Of a stretch of 64,000 nt of DNA, positions 34,965 to 44,234 are shown one piece after another; position 1 is the stretch's first letter, and each line of letters begins with the position of its first letter. The notes below the pieces were generated by a model. The model saw only the letters and a list, made by a program, of their open reading frames with translations. It was not told where the DNA came from and made no database searches. Made by a program: the position numbers and the translations under genes. Origin of the DNA: Clostridium_AM tanneri (GTDB taxonomy: Bacteria > Bacillota > Clostridia > Clostridiales > Clostridiaceae); the NCBI RefSeq assembly GCF_033659955.1, contig NZ_JARUJP010000008.1, forward strand, positions 62,001 through 126,000, written 5' to 3'.

Positions 34965-35471
34965 ATGAACGTTAATATAAGACCAGTAGACTCAAAAGAT
35001 GCTAAAGGTATAAATGAAATAAGAGTAATGGATGGGGTAAGAGAAAATATTCTAGGAATAATCAGTGAAAGAGTTTCACAGTCTGAAGCATTCATAAACA
35101 GTTTGAGTGAACATGATCATCTGCTTGTAGCTGAGATAAATGACAATAATATTAAAAAGGTGGTAGGGGTTGTAGGACTTAATATAAATAGAAACCCTAG
35201 AACAAGGCACACAGCATCTATTGGAATTATGGTACACAAGGAGTATCAAAGTCAAGGAGTAGGCAAAGCCTTAATGAATAGCATTCTTAATTTAGCTGAC
35301 AACTGGCTTATGCTGGTAAGAGTAGAATTAGGTGTGTTTACAGACAATGAAAAGGCTATAAACCTTTATAAGAGTTTTGGATTCGAAATTGAGGGAACAA
35401 GAAAGTATGCTGCTATTAGAAATGGCAAATATACTGATGAATATATAATGGCAAGATACAAGAATATATAA
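34965..35471 (+). CDS. GNAT family N-acetyltransferase
   Basis: A GCN5-related acetyltransferase of 168 residues, transferring acetyl from acetyl-CoA to an amine. The acetyl-CoA loop is visible as EYQSQGVGKALMNSIL, followed by the beta-bulge LGVFTDNEKAINLYKSFGFEIEG. The C-terminus (NGKYTDEYIMARY) is like RimJ/SpeG-type GNATs. It is the first gene after the valine T-box and only 17 bp from valS, so its expression should follow valine-tRNA charging. Substrate unknown. The start follows AAAAAGGGGGC. Confidence 0.9.
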   Translation: MNVNIRPVDSKDAKGINEIRVMDGVRENILGIISERVSQSEAFINSLSEHDHLLVAEINDNNIKKVVGVVGLNINRNPRTRHTASIGIMVHKEYQSQGVGKALMNSILNLADNWLMLVRVELGVFTDNEKAINLYKSFGFEIEGTRKYAAIRNGKYTDEYIMARYKNI

Positions 35472-35488
35472 ATTAAGGAGGAATAAAC

Positions 35489-38137
35489 ATGTCAGAAAAA
35501 AGAGAAATGGCTACTACCTACAGTCCAAAAGAATTTGAGAGCAGAATTTATAAGAATTGGGAGGAGAAAGGTTACTTTACTCCAGAAGTGGATGAAAATA
35601 AAACTCCATATACAATAGTATTACCTCCACCAAATATTACTGGAAAGCTTCATCTAGGTCATGCGTTAGATGATACTATCCAAGATGTGATTATAAGAAC
35701 AAAGAGAATGCAAGGATACAGTACATTATGGCTTCCAGGACAGGATCATGCAAGTATTGCTACAGAAGTTAAGGTTGAAAATGAACTTTTAAAGCAAGGT
35801 CTTAAGAAGAAGGAAATGGGAAGAGAAGCCTTCCTAGAAAAAGTTTGGGATTGGGCTGATGAATACAGAGGCAGAATAATGGATCAGGTAAAACAGTTAG
35901 GTTGTTCTGTAGATTCAACAAGAGAATGTTTTACTATGGAAGAGAAGGCAAATAGAGCAGTAAGAGAATTCTTTGTAAGACTCTATAATGACGGATTAAT
36001 CTACCAAGGAAACAGAATAATAAACTGGTGTCCAAAATGTCAAACTGCTTTATCAGATGCAGAAATTGAGTACAGTGAGCAGGCTGGTCATTTCTGGCAT
36101 ATTAAATATCCAGTAGTAGGAACTGATGAACACTTAGAAATAGCAACTACTAGACCAGAGACAATGCTTGGAGATACAGCTGTTGCTGTTAACCCTAGTG
36201 ATGAAAGATATGCACATTTAGTTGGAAAAACTATAATGCTTCCGCTAGTTAATAGAGAAATTCCAATAGTAGCAGATGACTATGTTGATGTGGAATTCGG
36301 AACAGGAGCAGTTAAAATAACTCCAGCACATGACCCTAACGATTACCTAGTAGGAAAGAGACATAACTTACCAGAACTTAACGTTATGCATGAAGATGGA
36401 AGAATGAACTTCCCAGGAACTAAGTATGATGGACTAGACAGATATGAGGCTAGAAAACTTATAGTTAAGGATTTAGAAGAGCAAGGTTTCTTAGTAAAAA
36501 CTAAAGACCACGTTCACAATGTAGGCTGTCACGATAGATGTAACACAACTATAGAACCAATAATCTCAAAGCAATGGTTTGTTAAAATGCAGCCTCTTGC
36601 AGAACCAGCTTTAGAAGTTGTAAGAAGTAAAAAGGTTAAGTTTGTACCAGAGAGATTTGAAAAAACTTACTTTAACTGGATGGAAAATATTCAAGATTGG
36701 TGTATTTCAAGACAGTTATGGTGGGGACACAGAATTCCAGTTTGGTACTGTAAGGACTGTGGAGAGGTTATAGTTTCTGTTGATGTACCAACTAACTGCA
36801 GTAAGTGCAGCAGTGATAAATTAGAGCAGGATAAGGATGTATTAGATACATGGTTCAGTTCAGCATTGTGGCCTTTCTCTACTCTTGGATGGCCAGAGAA
36901 AACACCAGACCTTAAATACTTCTATCCTAACAGTACATTAGTTACTGGTTATGATATAATTTTCTTCTGGGTTGCAAGAATGATATTCTCAGGTCTATAT
37001 TGTTTAGATGATATACCATTTGAAAATGTATTAATCCACGGTATAGTAAGAGACTCAGAAGGAAGAAAGATGTCAAAGTCCTTAGGAAATGGTGTTGATC
37101 CACTAGATGTAATAGAGCAATATGGAGCAGATGCATTAAGATTTGCACTTATAACTGGAAATGCTCCTGGAAATGACATAAGGTACTATCCAGAAAGAGT
37201 TGAAGCTGCTAGAAACTTTGCAAATAAGATATGGAATGCATCAAGATTTGTTCTTATGAATTTAGATGAAGAAATAATGAACAAATACAAAGACTGTAAG
37301 AACTACAGCGGTGCAGATAGATGGATTTTATCAAGAATGAATACTCTTGTAAAAGAAGTAACAGATAACATAGAAAAATTTGAGTTAGGAATAGCATCAC
37401 AAAAGGTTTATGACTTTATCTGGGGTGAATTCTGTGACTGGTATATTGAATTAGTTAAGCCAGTTATGTATGGTGAGGATGAGGAAGCTAAAGGTGTTGC
37501 CTTTAACGTATTAAATAAGGTTTTAACTACAAGCTTACAACTACTACATCCTATAATGCCATTTATAACAGAAGAAATATATACTCACTTATACACAGAT
37601 TACGAATCTATAGCTATATCAAAGTGGCCTGAGTATAACGAAAGTTTAAAGGATGAAAAAGCAGAAAAAGATATGGACTATGTAATAGAAGCTATTAAGT
37701 CCTTAAGAAATGTAAGAACAGAAATGAATGTACCTCCTTCAAGAAAGGCTAAAGTATTAGCTTTTGTAACTGAAAATGAGGCTGTAGACGCATTTAAAAA
37801 TGGAGAAACATACTTCCAGAAGCTTGCTTCAGCAAGTGAAGTAGAATTCCTAGATACTAAAGAAGCTGCACCAGAAAATGTAGTTTCAGTAGTTACAAGA
37901 GGGGCAGAAATGTTTATGCCATTACTTGATTTAGTAGACTTAGAAAAAGAACTAGAAAGATTAAATAAGGAAAAAGAAAAGCTAGAAAAGGAAATTGACA
38001 GAGTAGAGAAGAAGCTGGCAAATGAAAGGTTTGTAGCTAAAGCACCTAAAGAAGTTGTTGAAGAAGAAAAGGCAAAAGGTGAGAAATATAAAGAAATGCT
38101 TCAGGCAGTTATAGTAAGACTAGAAAGCTTGAAATAA
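35489..38137 (+). CDS. valS: Valyl-tRNA synthetase
   Basis: Charges tRNA-Val with valine. The 882-residue class I synthetase carries the HIGH-type motif PPPNITGKLHLGH (HLGH at residues 55-58), an editing (CP1) domain with TTRPETMLGDTAVAVNP, zinc-binding cysteines (CKDCGEVI, CSKCSSDK), KMSKS at residues 527-531, and a C-terminal coiled coil (EKELERLNKEKEKLEKEI). Typical length. The ribosome site is AAGGAGG. Controlled by the valine T-box upstream and translated just after the GNAT gene. Confidence 0.98.
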   Translation: MSEKREMATTYSPKEFESRIYKNWEEKGYFTPEVDENKTPYTIVLPPPNITGKLHLGHALDDTIQDVIIRTKRMQGYSTLWLPGQDHASIATEVKVENELLKQGLKKKEMGREAFLEKVWDWADEYRGRIMDQVKQLGCSVDSTRECFTMEEKANRAVREFFVRLYNDGLIYQGNRIINWCPKCQTALSDAEIEYSEQAGHFWHIKYPVVGTDEHLEIATTRPETMLGDTAVAVNPSDERYAHLVGKTIMLPLVNREIPIVADDYVDVEFGTGAVKITPAHDPNDYLVGKRHNLPELNVMHEDGRMNFPGTKYDGLDRYEARKLIVKDLEEQGFLVKTKDHVHNVGCHDRCNTTIEPIISKQWFVKMQPLAEPALEVVRSKKVKFVPERFEKTYFNWMENIQDWCISRQLWWGHRIPVWYCKDCGEVIVSVDVPTNCSKCSSDKLEQDKDVLDTWFSSALWPFSTLGWPEKTPDLKYFYPNSTLVTGYDIIFFWVARMIFSGLYCLDDIPFENVLIHGIVRDSEGRKMSKSLGNGVDPLDVIEQYGADALRFALITGNAPGNDIRYYPERVEAARNFANKIWNASRFVLMNLDEEIMNKYKDCKNYSGADRWILSRMNTLVKEVTDNIEKFELGIASQKVYDFIWGEFCDWYIELVKPVMYGEDEEAKGVAFNVLNKVLTTSLQLLHPIMPFITEEIYTHLYTDYESIAISKWPEYNESLKDEKAEKDMDYVIEAIKSLRNVRTEMNVPPSRKAKVLAFVTENEAVDAFKNGETYFQKLASASEVEFLDTKEAAPENVVSVVTRGAEMFMPLLDLVDLEKELERLNKEKEKLEKEIDRVEKKLANERFVAKAPKEVVEEEKAKGEKYKEMLQAVIVRLESLK

Positions 38138-38175
38138 CTATAATTAGCTTTAAAGTTAGTATAGACTAGGTAAGG

Positions 38176-38238
38176 ATATGCTCATATCAGTTGTATATTT
38201 ATAACAATTAAGTATACAGAGGATATGGGCATATTTTT
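38176..38238 (+). terminator. Terminator after valS
   Basis: A 13-bp stem with one mismatch, ATATGCTCATATC / GATATGGGCATAT (38176-38188 with 38222-38234), followed by five Ts. The loop is 33 nt and contains an inner AT hairpin. Confidence 0.65.
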
Positions 38239-38342
38239 ATATGTAAGATTAAGTTATTTAAACTATATATATAATAGAAAGTAAATTGATTAAATACTAA
38301 ATTTTTGATAGAATAAAGGAAAAAAGTGGGGATGTGAGATTT

Positions 38343-39683
38343 ATGAATTATGAACAAGCCATTGATTACATAACGAATACAGCTAAATTTGGTATGAATT
38401 TTGGGTTAGAGAGAACAAAAAAGATATTAGAACTTCTAGGAGACCCTCATAAGAAGATAAAGACTATACATATAGCAGGTACTAACGGAAAAGGTTCTAC
38501 TACTGCTATGCTTACAAAGATATTAATGCAGTCTGGCTATAAAGTTGGAATGTACACTTCACCTTTTATCGAAGTATTTGAGGAAAGGATTCAGATAAAT
38601 AATGAAAATATTTCAAAGGAAGATTTAAGCTTAGCAGTTACAGAAGTCTCAAAGGCAGTGGATAAGGTTATAGAGCTAGGTTATGAACATCCAACAGAAT
38701 TTGAAATAATTACTTGTACTATGTTTTACTACTTTAGTAAAAATAAAGTTGACTTTGCAGTAGTAGAGGTTGGACTAGGGGGAAGACTTGACTCTACTAA
38801 CGTAATGGAGGCTTATTCAGAAGATAACTCTGGTGGAGTAGTAGCTACGGTAATTACTTCAATAAGTTATGATCATATGCAAATTCTTGGAGATACTCTA
38901 GAAAAGATTGCATGGGAAAAGGCAGGGATAATAAAGGATGGTGTTCCTGTAATAATGTATCCTCAGGAAACAGAGGCGGAAAAGGTAATAGAAAAAATCT
39001 GTGAAGAAAGAGGATGTAATTTAGTAAGAGTATCAACTAATTCTGTTGAATATTTACAAGAAAATAATGAGAAAGTAGATAAGAATACTGATACATATAC
39101 TCAAAATTTTAAACTTACAACGGCTAAGGATAATTATGATATAGCTTTATCTCTTTTAGGAAAACATCAGCTTTTAAACTGTGCTGTAGCAGTTTCTGTG
39201 GTGGAGCAGCTAATGGAGAGAGAGATAACCGTTGATAAGAAAGATATTGTTGGTGCGCTGAGGGAAGTTAAATGGATTGGCCGATTAGAGGTTATGAAAA
39301 GGAAACCTTTAGTGGTAATTGACGGAGCCCATAATATAGAAGGTATCAGCAAGCTAAGAGAAAATGTACAACAGTATTTTAAGTATAATAAAATGATTTT
39401 AATACTTGGAATATTAGCTGATAAGGAAGTAGACAAGATGATAGCCACAATTGCTCCTCTAGCAGATAGAATTATTGCAGTGACACCTAATAGTTATAGG
39501 GCAGAAAGCGCCGATGAACTTAAGAAGGCAGTAGAAAACTACCATATTAAGTGTGAAGCAATAGAAAATTATGAAGATGCGTATAAGCTAGCTCTTTCAT
39601 ACTGTGAAGAAGATGATCTTTTGTTAATTTCCGGATCTCTATATATGATAGGGGATATGAGAAAAATAATAAAGAATCTATAA
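38343..39683 (+). CDS. folC: Folylpolyglutamate synthase / dihydrofolate synthase
   Basis: Adds glutamate to dihydropteroate and folates in one-carbon metabolism. The 446-residue Mur-ligase-type protein shows the P-loop GTNGKGSTTAM, the omega-loop YTSPFIEVFEERIQIN, EVGLGGRLDSTNV, and C-terminal DGAHNIEGISKL. ATG 38343 follows GGGGATG; the GTG at 38334 overlaps that site. Located after valS, as in many Firmicutes, but separated by a terminator. Confidence 0.95.
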   Translation: MNYEQAIDYITNTAKFGMNFGLERTKKILELLGDPHKKIKTIHIAGTNGKGSTTAMLTKILMQSGYKVGMYTSPFIEVFEERIQINNENISKEDLSLAVTEVSKAVDKVIELGYEHPTEFEIITCTMFYYFSKNKVDFAVVEVGLGGRLDSTNVMEAYSEDNSGGVVATVITSISYDHMQILGDTLEKIAWEKAGIIKDGVPVIMYPQETEAEKVIEKICEERGCNLVRVSTNSVEYLQENNEKVDKNTDTYTQNFKLTTAKDNYDIALSLLGKHQLLNCAVAVSVVEQLMEREITVDKKDIVGALREVKWIGRLEVMKRKPLVVIDGAHNIEGISKLRENVQQYFKYNKMILILGILADKEVDKMIATIAPLADRIIAVTPNSYRAESADELKKAVENYHIKCEAIENYEDAYKLALSYCEEDDLLLISGSLYMIGDMRKIIKNL

Positions 39684-39690
39684 AAAGGGA

Positions 39691-39737
39691 AAAAGCTGTT
39701 CTAAGGATGTGTATACCTTATAGAGCAGCTTTTTTTA
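39691..39737. terminator. Bidirectional terminator after folC
   Basis: An interrupted stem AAAAGCTG-TTCTAAGG / CCTTATAGAG-CAGCTTTT with seven Ts at 39731-39737, between convergent genes. Confidence 0.75.
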
Positions 39738-39748
39738 TTAGTAAATTT

Positions 39749-39997
39749 TTATTTATTGCTTACAAGTTTTTCAAGAGCAGCAGCGAACTGATCTGGACAA
39801 GAAGTGGATTTTCCACCGCAGCTTATGCCTTTTAATCTTTCAATAGCATCATCAACTTCCATACCTTCTAGAAGTCGGGATAGACCTTGTAAGTTTCCCT
39901 CACAACCTCCTAAAAATCTAACATTAGAGATTTTATTGTCTACCACATCGAAGTTTATTTCTTTAGAACAAACACCATTAGTTGAAAAAATATACAT
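39749..39997 (-). CDS. TSCPD domain protein (TIGR03905-like)
   Basis: An 82-residue protein that consists of a TSCPD domain, with four conserved Cys sites: NGVCSKEI, GGCEGN, ISCGGK and the signature TSCPDQFA. The same domain occurs at the end of some B12-dependent ribonucleotide reductases; the stand-alone form is common in clostridia, probably metal-binding, function unknown. Glycine-rich RFLGGCEGNLQGLSRL is characteristic. The start follows AGGTGT. Convergent with folC. Confidence 0.9.
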   Translation of the reverse strand: MYIFSTNGVCSKEINFDVVDNKISNVRFLGGCEGNLQGLSRLLEGMEVDDAIERLKGISCGGKSTSCPDQFAAALEKLVSNK

Positions 39998-40218
39998 AAA
40001 AACACCTACCCTGTAAAAATTATTTAAGTCAACATGAATATTATATATAAAATATAAATCTTTGTCATTAATATAATTCTAAATTTTAGAGAAAGGTAAA
40101 ATAGGTAAGCTTCTGGTATTATACAGCTTAGTTCTTAAACTAATTTAAAAAATCTTTACTAATTGTTATTACCCATTTTAACAAATATTCATATTATATT
40201 TGTAAGGGGGTGATAAGG

Positions 40219-41106
40219 TTGGGGCATTTGTATGTATGTAATACTTCTTCAGATTATATTTCAAAGGTCAACCTAGATAGCTTTGTTGAAGAAAATAGAA
40301 TTCACCTAAAATCGAATAGTATGAATAATAGGGTAGGTCCCCATGGAGTATGTGCAAATAATAATAAAATATTGGTTGCTAATAATTATAGCAATAGCAT
40401 ATCAGTTATAAATATATTAAAGGAAACTGAAGAAAATAGCTATTATATAGGGTTACACTGTAATGACGTTGTAGTTTTTGAAAACAACGCTTATATAATA
40501 TGCGGAGACCTTAATAGCCTACTGGTCTTTGACATACTAGAAAATAGGGTTGTTGAGGAAATCCCATGTGGAAATCTACCACATAGTATATGCTTGAATA
40601 AAGAAAAAAAGCTTTTATTAGTAACGAATATGGAAGATGATAGTATAACATTAATCGATTGTAAAAATAATGGAAGTATAAAGCATATAAGAGTAGGAGC
40701 ATACCCAACTAAGGCACTTTTCACAGTAGATGGACATCATGCTTTAGTATGTGAGAGTAACATTGGCTCAGATTTTAGAGGAAGTATAGCAGTGGTATCA
40801 CTAAAGAATTATAAAGTTATAAATAGAATAACAGCAGGAAATTCCCCAATAGATATGTGTAGCAATGAAAATTACTGCTTTGTATCAAATTTTGGAGATG
40901 GAAGCGTAAGTATTATTGATATAAACCATTATAGGGAAGATAAGAATATAATTGTTGGAGGAATGCCGAGAGGAATAATAAAATTTGGAGAAAATATTTA
41001 TGTAGGAGATAACTATAATAACCTACTAATAAGAGTAAATATTAAAGATGAGAATAAAAAATATATACCTATAGGAGGAGAACCTACAGGTATGATTTTG
41101 ATTTGA
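40219..41106 (+). CDS. YVTN/YncE-type beta-propeller protein
   Basis: About 295 residues of seven-blade propeller repeats of the YVTN class: LYVCNTSSDYISKVNL, ILVANNYSNSISVINI, LLVTNMEDDSITLIDC, CFVSNFGDGSVSIIDI and IYVGDNYNNLLIRVNI recur every 40-45 residues. No signal peptide, so cytoplasmic or non-classically exported. Such folds bind proteins or ligands; function unknown. The start is taken as TTG 40219, 8 nt after AAGGGGG; the GTG at 40210 overlaps that ribosome site. Confidence 0.82.
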   Translation: MGHLYVCNTSSDYISKVNLDSFVEENRIHLKSNSMNNRVGPHGVCANNNKILVANNYSNSISVINILKETEENSYYIGLHCNDVVVFENNAYIICGDLNSLLVFDILENRVVEEIPCGNLPHSICLNKEKKLLLVTNMEDDSITLIDCKNNGSIKHIRVGAYPTKALFTVDGHHALVCESNIGSDFRGSIAVVSLKNYKVINRITAGNSPIDMCSNENYCFVSNFGDGSVSIIDINHYREDKNIIVGGMPRGIIKFGENIYVGDNYNNLLIRVNIKDENKKYIPIGGEPTGMILI

Positions 41107-41123
41107 TAGTATAAAGAATTAAA

Positions 41124-41651
41124 CTAGTCTTCTATTAGCATGTGCATGATTTTTCCGTATAATTCTGAAGAATTACTTTTCCACTTTTCACATAAATTTT
41201 TTGCTTGTTTATTGGAGGCAACATTAATTTTAATGTCTATAAGTATTGAGTCATTCTCAAGGGCCTTTAGATTGACAATAAAATTATTGTTCTGTTCAAT
41301 AGTATAGTCGGCAGTTACAGTAACTTCCTTCTTTATGCTATCGATTTCCTTATTCAAATAGTCGTCTACTATTTGGATTTTAGAATCAGAAATTCTGTTT
41401 TTAAATAGAGACAGAACCTTTACACCCTTTTCAGTTATTAAAAATCTATGACTTCCTGACTCACTTGTATATCTCAAAAACTTAGATGAAAGTAGTTCAG
41501 TTAAATACTGTTGTAGAGTGAAGTAGTTTATAAAGTTATTTTCTAAGATGATTTCTGTTATCTGGTTATTTGAAACGGGGAATTTAATTTTATCAAATAT
41601 ATAAAGAAGCAGTAATTTATTCTCTGCTAATTCTAAGGTATCCTCAAACAT
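41124..41651 (-). CDS. DUF4364 family winged-helix protein
   Basis: A 175-residue DUF4364 protein. The N-terminus is a predicted winged helix (LLLLYIFDKIKFPVSNNQITEIILE ending LTELLSSKFLRY, then FLITEKGVKVL, pieces of the PadR/MarR type), and the C-terminus is an alpha/beta domain. Widely conserved in clostridia; likely DNA-binding, target unknown. A TATAAT lies on the minus strand about 35 bp upstream, and a long hairpin at 41706-41751 overlaps its -35 region. The ribosome site is GGGAGGA. Confidence 0.85.
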   Translation of the reverse strand: MFEDTLELAENKLLLLYIFDKIKFPVSNNQITEIILENNFINYFTLQQYLTELLSSKFLRYTSESGSHRFLITEKGVKVLSLFKNRISDSKIQIVDDYLNKEIDSIKKEVTVTADYTIEQNNNFIVNLKALENDSILIDIKINVASNKQAKNLCEKWKSNSSELYGKIMHMLIED

Positions 41652-41705
41652 TATATATCCTCCCTATATGATAAGTTCTTGAGTATATTATAACATAAAA
41701 TATAT

Positions 41706-41751
41706 GAAAATAAATAAAGCACTGAAATAGCACAGTGCTTTATTTATTTTC
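41706..41751. repeat. Perfect inverted repeat between divergent genes
   Basis: A 19-bp arm pair (41706-41724 with 41733-41751, core AAAGCACTG / CAGTGCTTT) with an 8-nt spacer. It lies upstream of both flanking genes, so it is not their terminator. It could be an operator or the end of a small transcript. Confidence 0.6.
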
Positions 41752-41877
41752 ATTTTCATAGAAATAAGGGTAGGACAATTACAAAATATTAATAATAAAT
41801 TTACTTAATTTCTGTAATATTTAGCACCAAAATATACTATATAAGTTTATAGGGATAAATATTTTGGGGGGAATAAC

Positions 41878-42630
41878 TTGGAACTAAGAATAAAAAGAAA
41901 AATATTATTAGTACTTATATTACTTTTCTTAGGAACTACAACAGCTATTTTTATGAATCAAAGTGATACCAGCGTATTATTAAGATTAGATAAAAAACTG
42001 CCAATTTATTGTGTAGATACAGAGGATAAGAAAATTTCATTAACTATTGATGTTAGTTGGGGAAATGATAATACAGAGAAAATTTTGGACATACTAGACA
42101 AGTATAATATTAAAGCTACATTTTTTGTTGTAGGTGGATGGGTAGATCAATACCCTGATAGATTAAAGGAAATTTATAAAAGGGGACATGAAATAGGAAA
42201 TCATTCTAATAAACATCCAGATATGACTAAGCTGTCTAGGGAAAACATTATTAAAGATATGCATATAAATGACGCTAAAATAAGAAATCTAACTGGTGAA
42301 GGAACTAAGCTTTTTAGATGTCCAGAAGGGGCATATAATGATTTGGTAGTTAAAACAGTGGAGGAAGCAGGATATTACTGTATACAATGGGACGTAGATA
42401 GCATAGATTGGAAGGAACAGGGTGCAGATATAGAATATAACCGAGTTATAAAAAACACAAAGCCTGGTTCTATATTGCTATTTCATAATAATGCTAAATA
42501 TACACCAGAAAATCTGCCTAGGATTATAGAAAAATTCCAAAGTGAGGGATATCAATTCGTTAAAACTGGTGATTTAATCTATAAAGATAACTATAAAGTA
42601 GATTATAGTGGAAAGCAAATCAGCAATTAG
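41878..42630 (+). CDS. Polysaccharide deacetylase, PdaB-like
   Basis: A NodB-homology deacetylase of 250 residues with an N-terminal signal anchor (IKRKILLVLILLFLGTTTAIF). Catalytic motifs: DVSWGNDN (in place of the usual TFDDG), ATFFVVGGWVDQYPD, HEIGNHSNKHPDM with two metal-binding His, and FRCPEGAYND. The DVSWGND variant is typical of the PdaB/YbaN sporulation group, which acts on spore peptidoglycan. The start is TTG 41878, preceded by GGGGGGAAT. Monocistronic. Confidence 0.88.
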   Translation: MELRIKRKILLVLILLFLGTTTAIFMNQSDTSVLLRLDKKLPIYCVDTEDKKISLTIDVSWGNDNTEKILDILDKYNIKATFFVVGGWVDQYPDRLKEIYKRGHEIGNHSNKHPDMTKLSRENIIKDMHINDAKIRNLTGEGTKLFRCPEGAYNDLVVKTVEEAGYYCIQWDVDSIDWKEQGADIEYNRVIKNTKPGSILLFHNNAKYTPENLPRIIEKFQSEGYQFVKTGDLIYKDNYKVDYSGKQISN

Positions 42631-42836
42631 CAAAAAAGATAAAGGATTTAATGACAGATTTTTGTAATTAATAGCCTTTCAACTGTAAGAATTATTGAAA
42701 CAAGTAGGAAATTTGTATATAATGGAAATATATAACTTTAGGGAGGAGATATTATAGAATAACAAATGATATGGTATAAAAAACTATATCCTGTTTAAAA
42801 TAGTTTTAACAAATTATTTTATCGGGAGGGCAAAGA

Positions 42837-43343
42837 ATGAAAACAATAGCGATTATAGGTGGTAACAAAGCTTTTTACTCATATTTAGTGAAAGTTCTCA
42901 AGCTGTTAGATGTAGAAGTAAAATTTTTCACCAAGTATGCAGTAAAAAATGAAACGTACTATGATTATGTAGTCTTTAACTCCAGTAGTAATATTAAAGA
43001 TGTTCTAATAAACGGAGGTTATTGTTTTGTTAATATGGAATCAATAGGTTATAAAAATAACAATGTTAATATATATGGCAACTTAATTACTTATGGTTTG
43101 GGAAGTAAAAATACAGTTACAGTTTCTAGCATGGAGGATAATAATAGCTTTGTATACTGCTTACAAAGGGAACTTAATTATAATGCATTGGAAAGGCTCG
43201 AGCCACAAGAACTTCCTGTTACCATGAATTTTAATGGTGATGACGAAATATACGCAGCTATGGTTGGGATTACAATAGGTTTAATTGAAGGGAAAGATAT
43301 AGGTAGTTTAAATAAAGGAAAAAAGTTAACTATCTTTAGCTAA
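42837..43343 (+). CDS. Uncharacterised protein
   Basis: I do not recognise it with confidence. The 168-residue protein begins with a Rossmann-like strand-loop (MKTIAIIGGNKAFYSYLVK) and has a central GNLITYGLGSKNTVTVSS segment reminiscent of the C-terminal part of Mur-ligase-like proteins, and a C-terminal MVGITIGLIEG helix. No membrane segments or cysteine motifs. The ribosome site is GGGAGG. It lies between a deacetylase and an OB-fold gene, all on the plus strand and separated by 100-200 bp gaps, so co-transcription is uncertain. Confidence 0.75.
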   Translation: MKTIAIIGGNKAFYSYLVKVLKLLDVEVKFFTKYAVKNETYYDYVVFNSSSNIKDVLINGGYCFVNMESIGYKNNNVNIYGNLITYGLGSKNTVTVSSMEDNNSFVYCLQRELNYNALERLEPQELPVTMNFNGDDEIYAAMVGITIGLIEGKDIGSLNKGKKLTIFS

Positions 43344-43441
43344 GGATTTTAATTTAAATATTTGTTAGTATATTTTCTATATTTTTCGAATAATTATATG
43401 TTGATAAGATAATTTAAAAACTAAGGGAAAGAGGGGTTACG

Positions 43442-44191
43442 ATGGATAATTTAATGTTAAATAATAAGATTTACCTTGAAGGAGAAATAGTATCAGAACT
43501 TCAGTTTAGTCATGAGATGTATGGAGAAGGATTTTATACCTTTAATATCGAGGTTCCAAGACTAAGTGACGCTAAAGATACACTGTTTGTTACTGTATCT
43601 GAAAGGCTAATTAGCGGAATGGATATTAAAATTGGCTCTCAGATTATTGTAGAGGGCCAATTAAGGTCTTACAATAAGTTTGTAGATGGAGCTAATAGAC
43701 TAATATTGACTGTATTTGCTCGTAATATAAGTATATGTGAAGAAAGAAGTAAAAATCCTAATCAAATTTTCATGGATGGCTTCATATGCAAAGAGCCAGT
43801 GTATAGGACAACTCCTTTTGGAAGAGAAATCTCAGATATGCTCCTTGCGGTAAATAGAGCTTATAATAAGTCAGACTACATACCAACGATTGCATGGGGG
43901 AGAAACTCAAGGTTTTGCAAAAGCTTAAAAGTTGGTGATAACATTAAAGTATGGGGAAGGTTGCAAAGTAGAGAATATCAGAAAAAGATTTCAGAAACTG
44001 AAGTAATTAAGAAAATTGCCTATGAAGTATCAATATCAAAGATGGAGAGAGTTAGTAGGGATTCATCTGATAACGGTGATGAAAATATCTGTTTTGATGG
44101 TTTTGATGAATTAGAGGAAACTACTATAATGATGAATGAGGAATCCACCAGCAGTACAAAAGAAAATTTAGAGGATAAACAGATATCATAG
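43442..44191 (+). CDS. Single-stranded DNA-binding-like protein with two OB folds
   Basis: A 249-residue protein of the SSB superfamily with two OB-fold units. The first covers about residues 7-103 (YLEGEIVSELQFSHE, GSQIIVEGQLRSYNKF, RLILTVFARNI). The second covers about 112-210 (IFMDGFICKEPVYRTTPFGREISDMLLAVNR, and GDNIKVWGRLQSREYQKK; only short parts quoted as pattern). The tail is acidic but lacks the classic DDDIPF ending of replicative SSB. It is a second, clostridial-type SSB-like protein, perhaps for a special stage such as competence or sporulation (inference). Confidence 0.82.
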   Translation: MDNLMLNNKIYLEGEIVSELQFSHEMYGEGFYTFNIEVPRLSDAKDTLFVTVSERLISGMDIKIGSQIIVEGQLRSYNKFVDGANRLILTVFARNISICEERSKNPNQIFMDGFICKEPVYRTTPFGREISDMLLAVNRAYNKSDYIPTIAWGRNSRFCKSLKVGDNIKVWGRLQSREYQKKISETEVIKKIAYEVSISKMERVSRDSSDNGDENICFDGFDELEETTIMMNEESTSSTKENLEDKQIS

Positions 44192-44198
44192 TAAATGT

Positions 44199-44226
44199 AA
44201 TAGGCAGTGAAGGTTCACTGCCTATT
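44199..44226. terminator. Bidirectional terminator
   Basis: A perfect 13-bp stem AATAGGCAGTGAA / TTCACTGCCTATT with a 2-nt spacer (effective loop of 4 or more), between convergent genes. Confidence 0.85.
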
Positions 44227-44234
44227 TATGATAA

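Noticed and set aside
36942..37179. Two minus-strand frames inside valS
   Set aside because: Shadows of the conserved KMSKS region of valS with no start signals.
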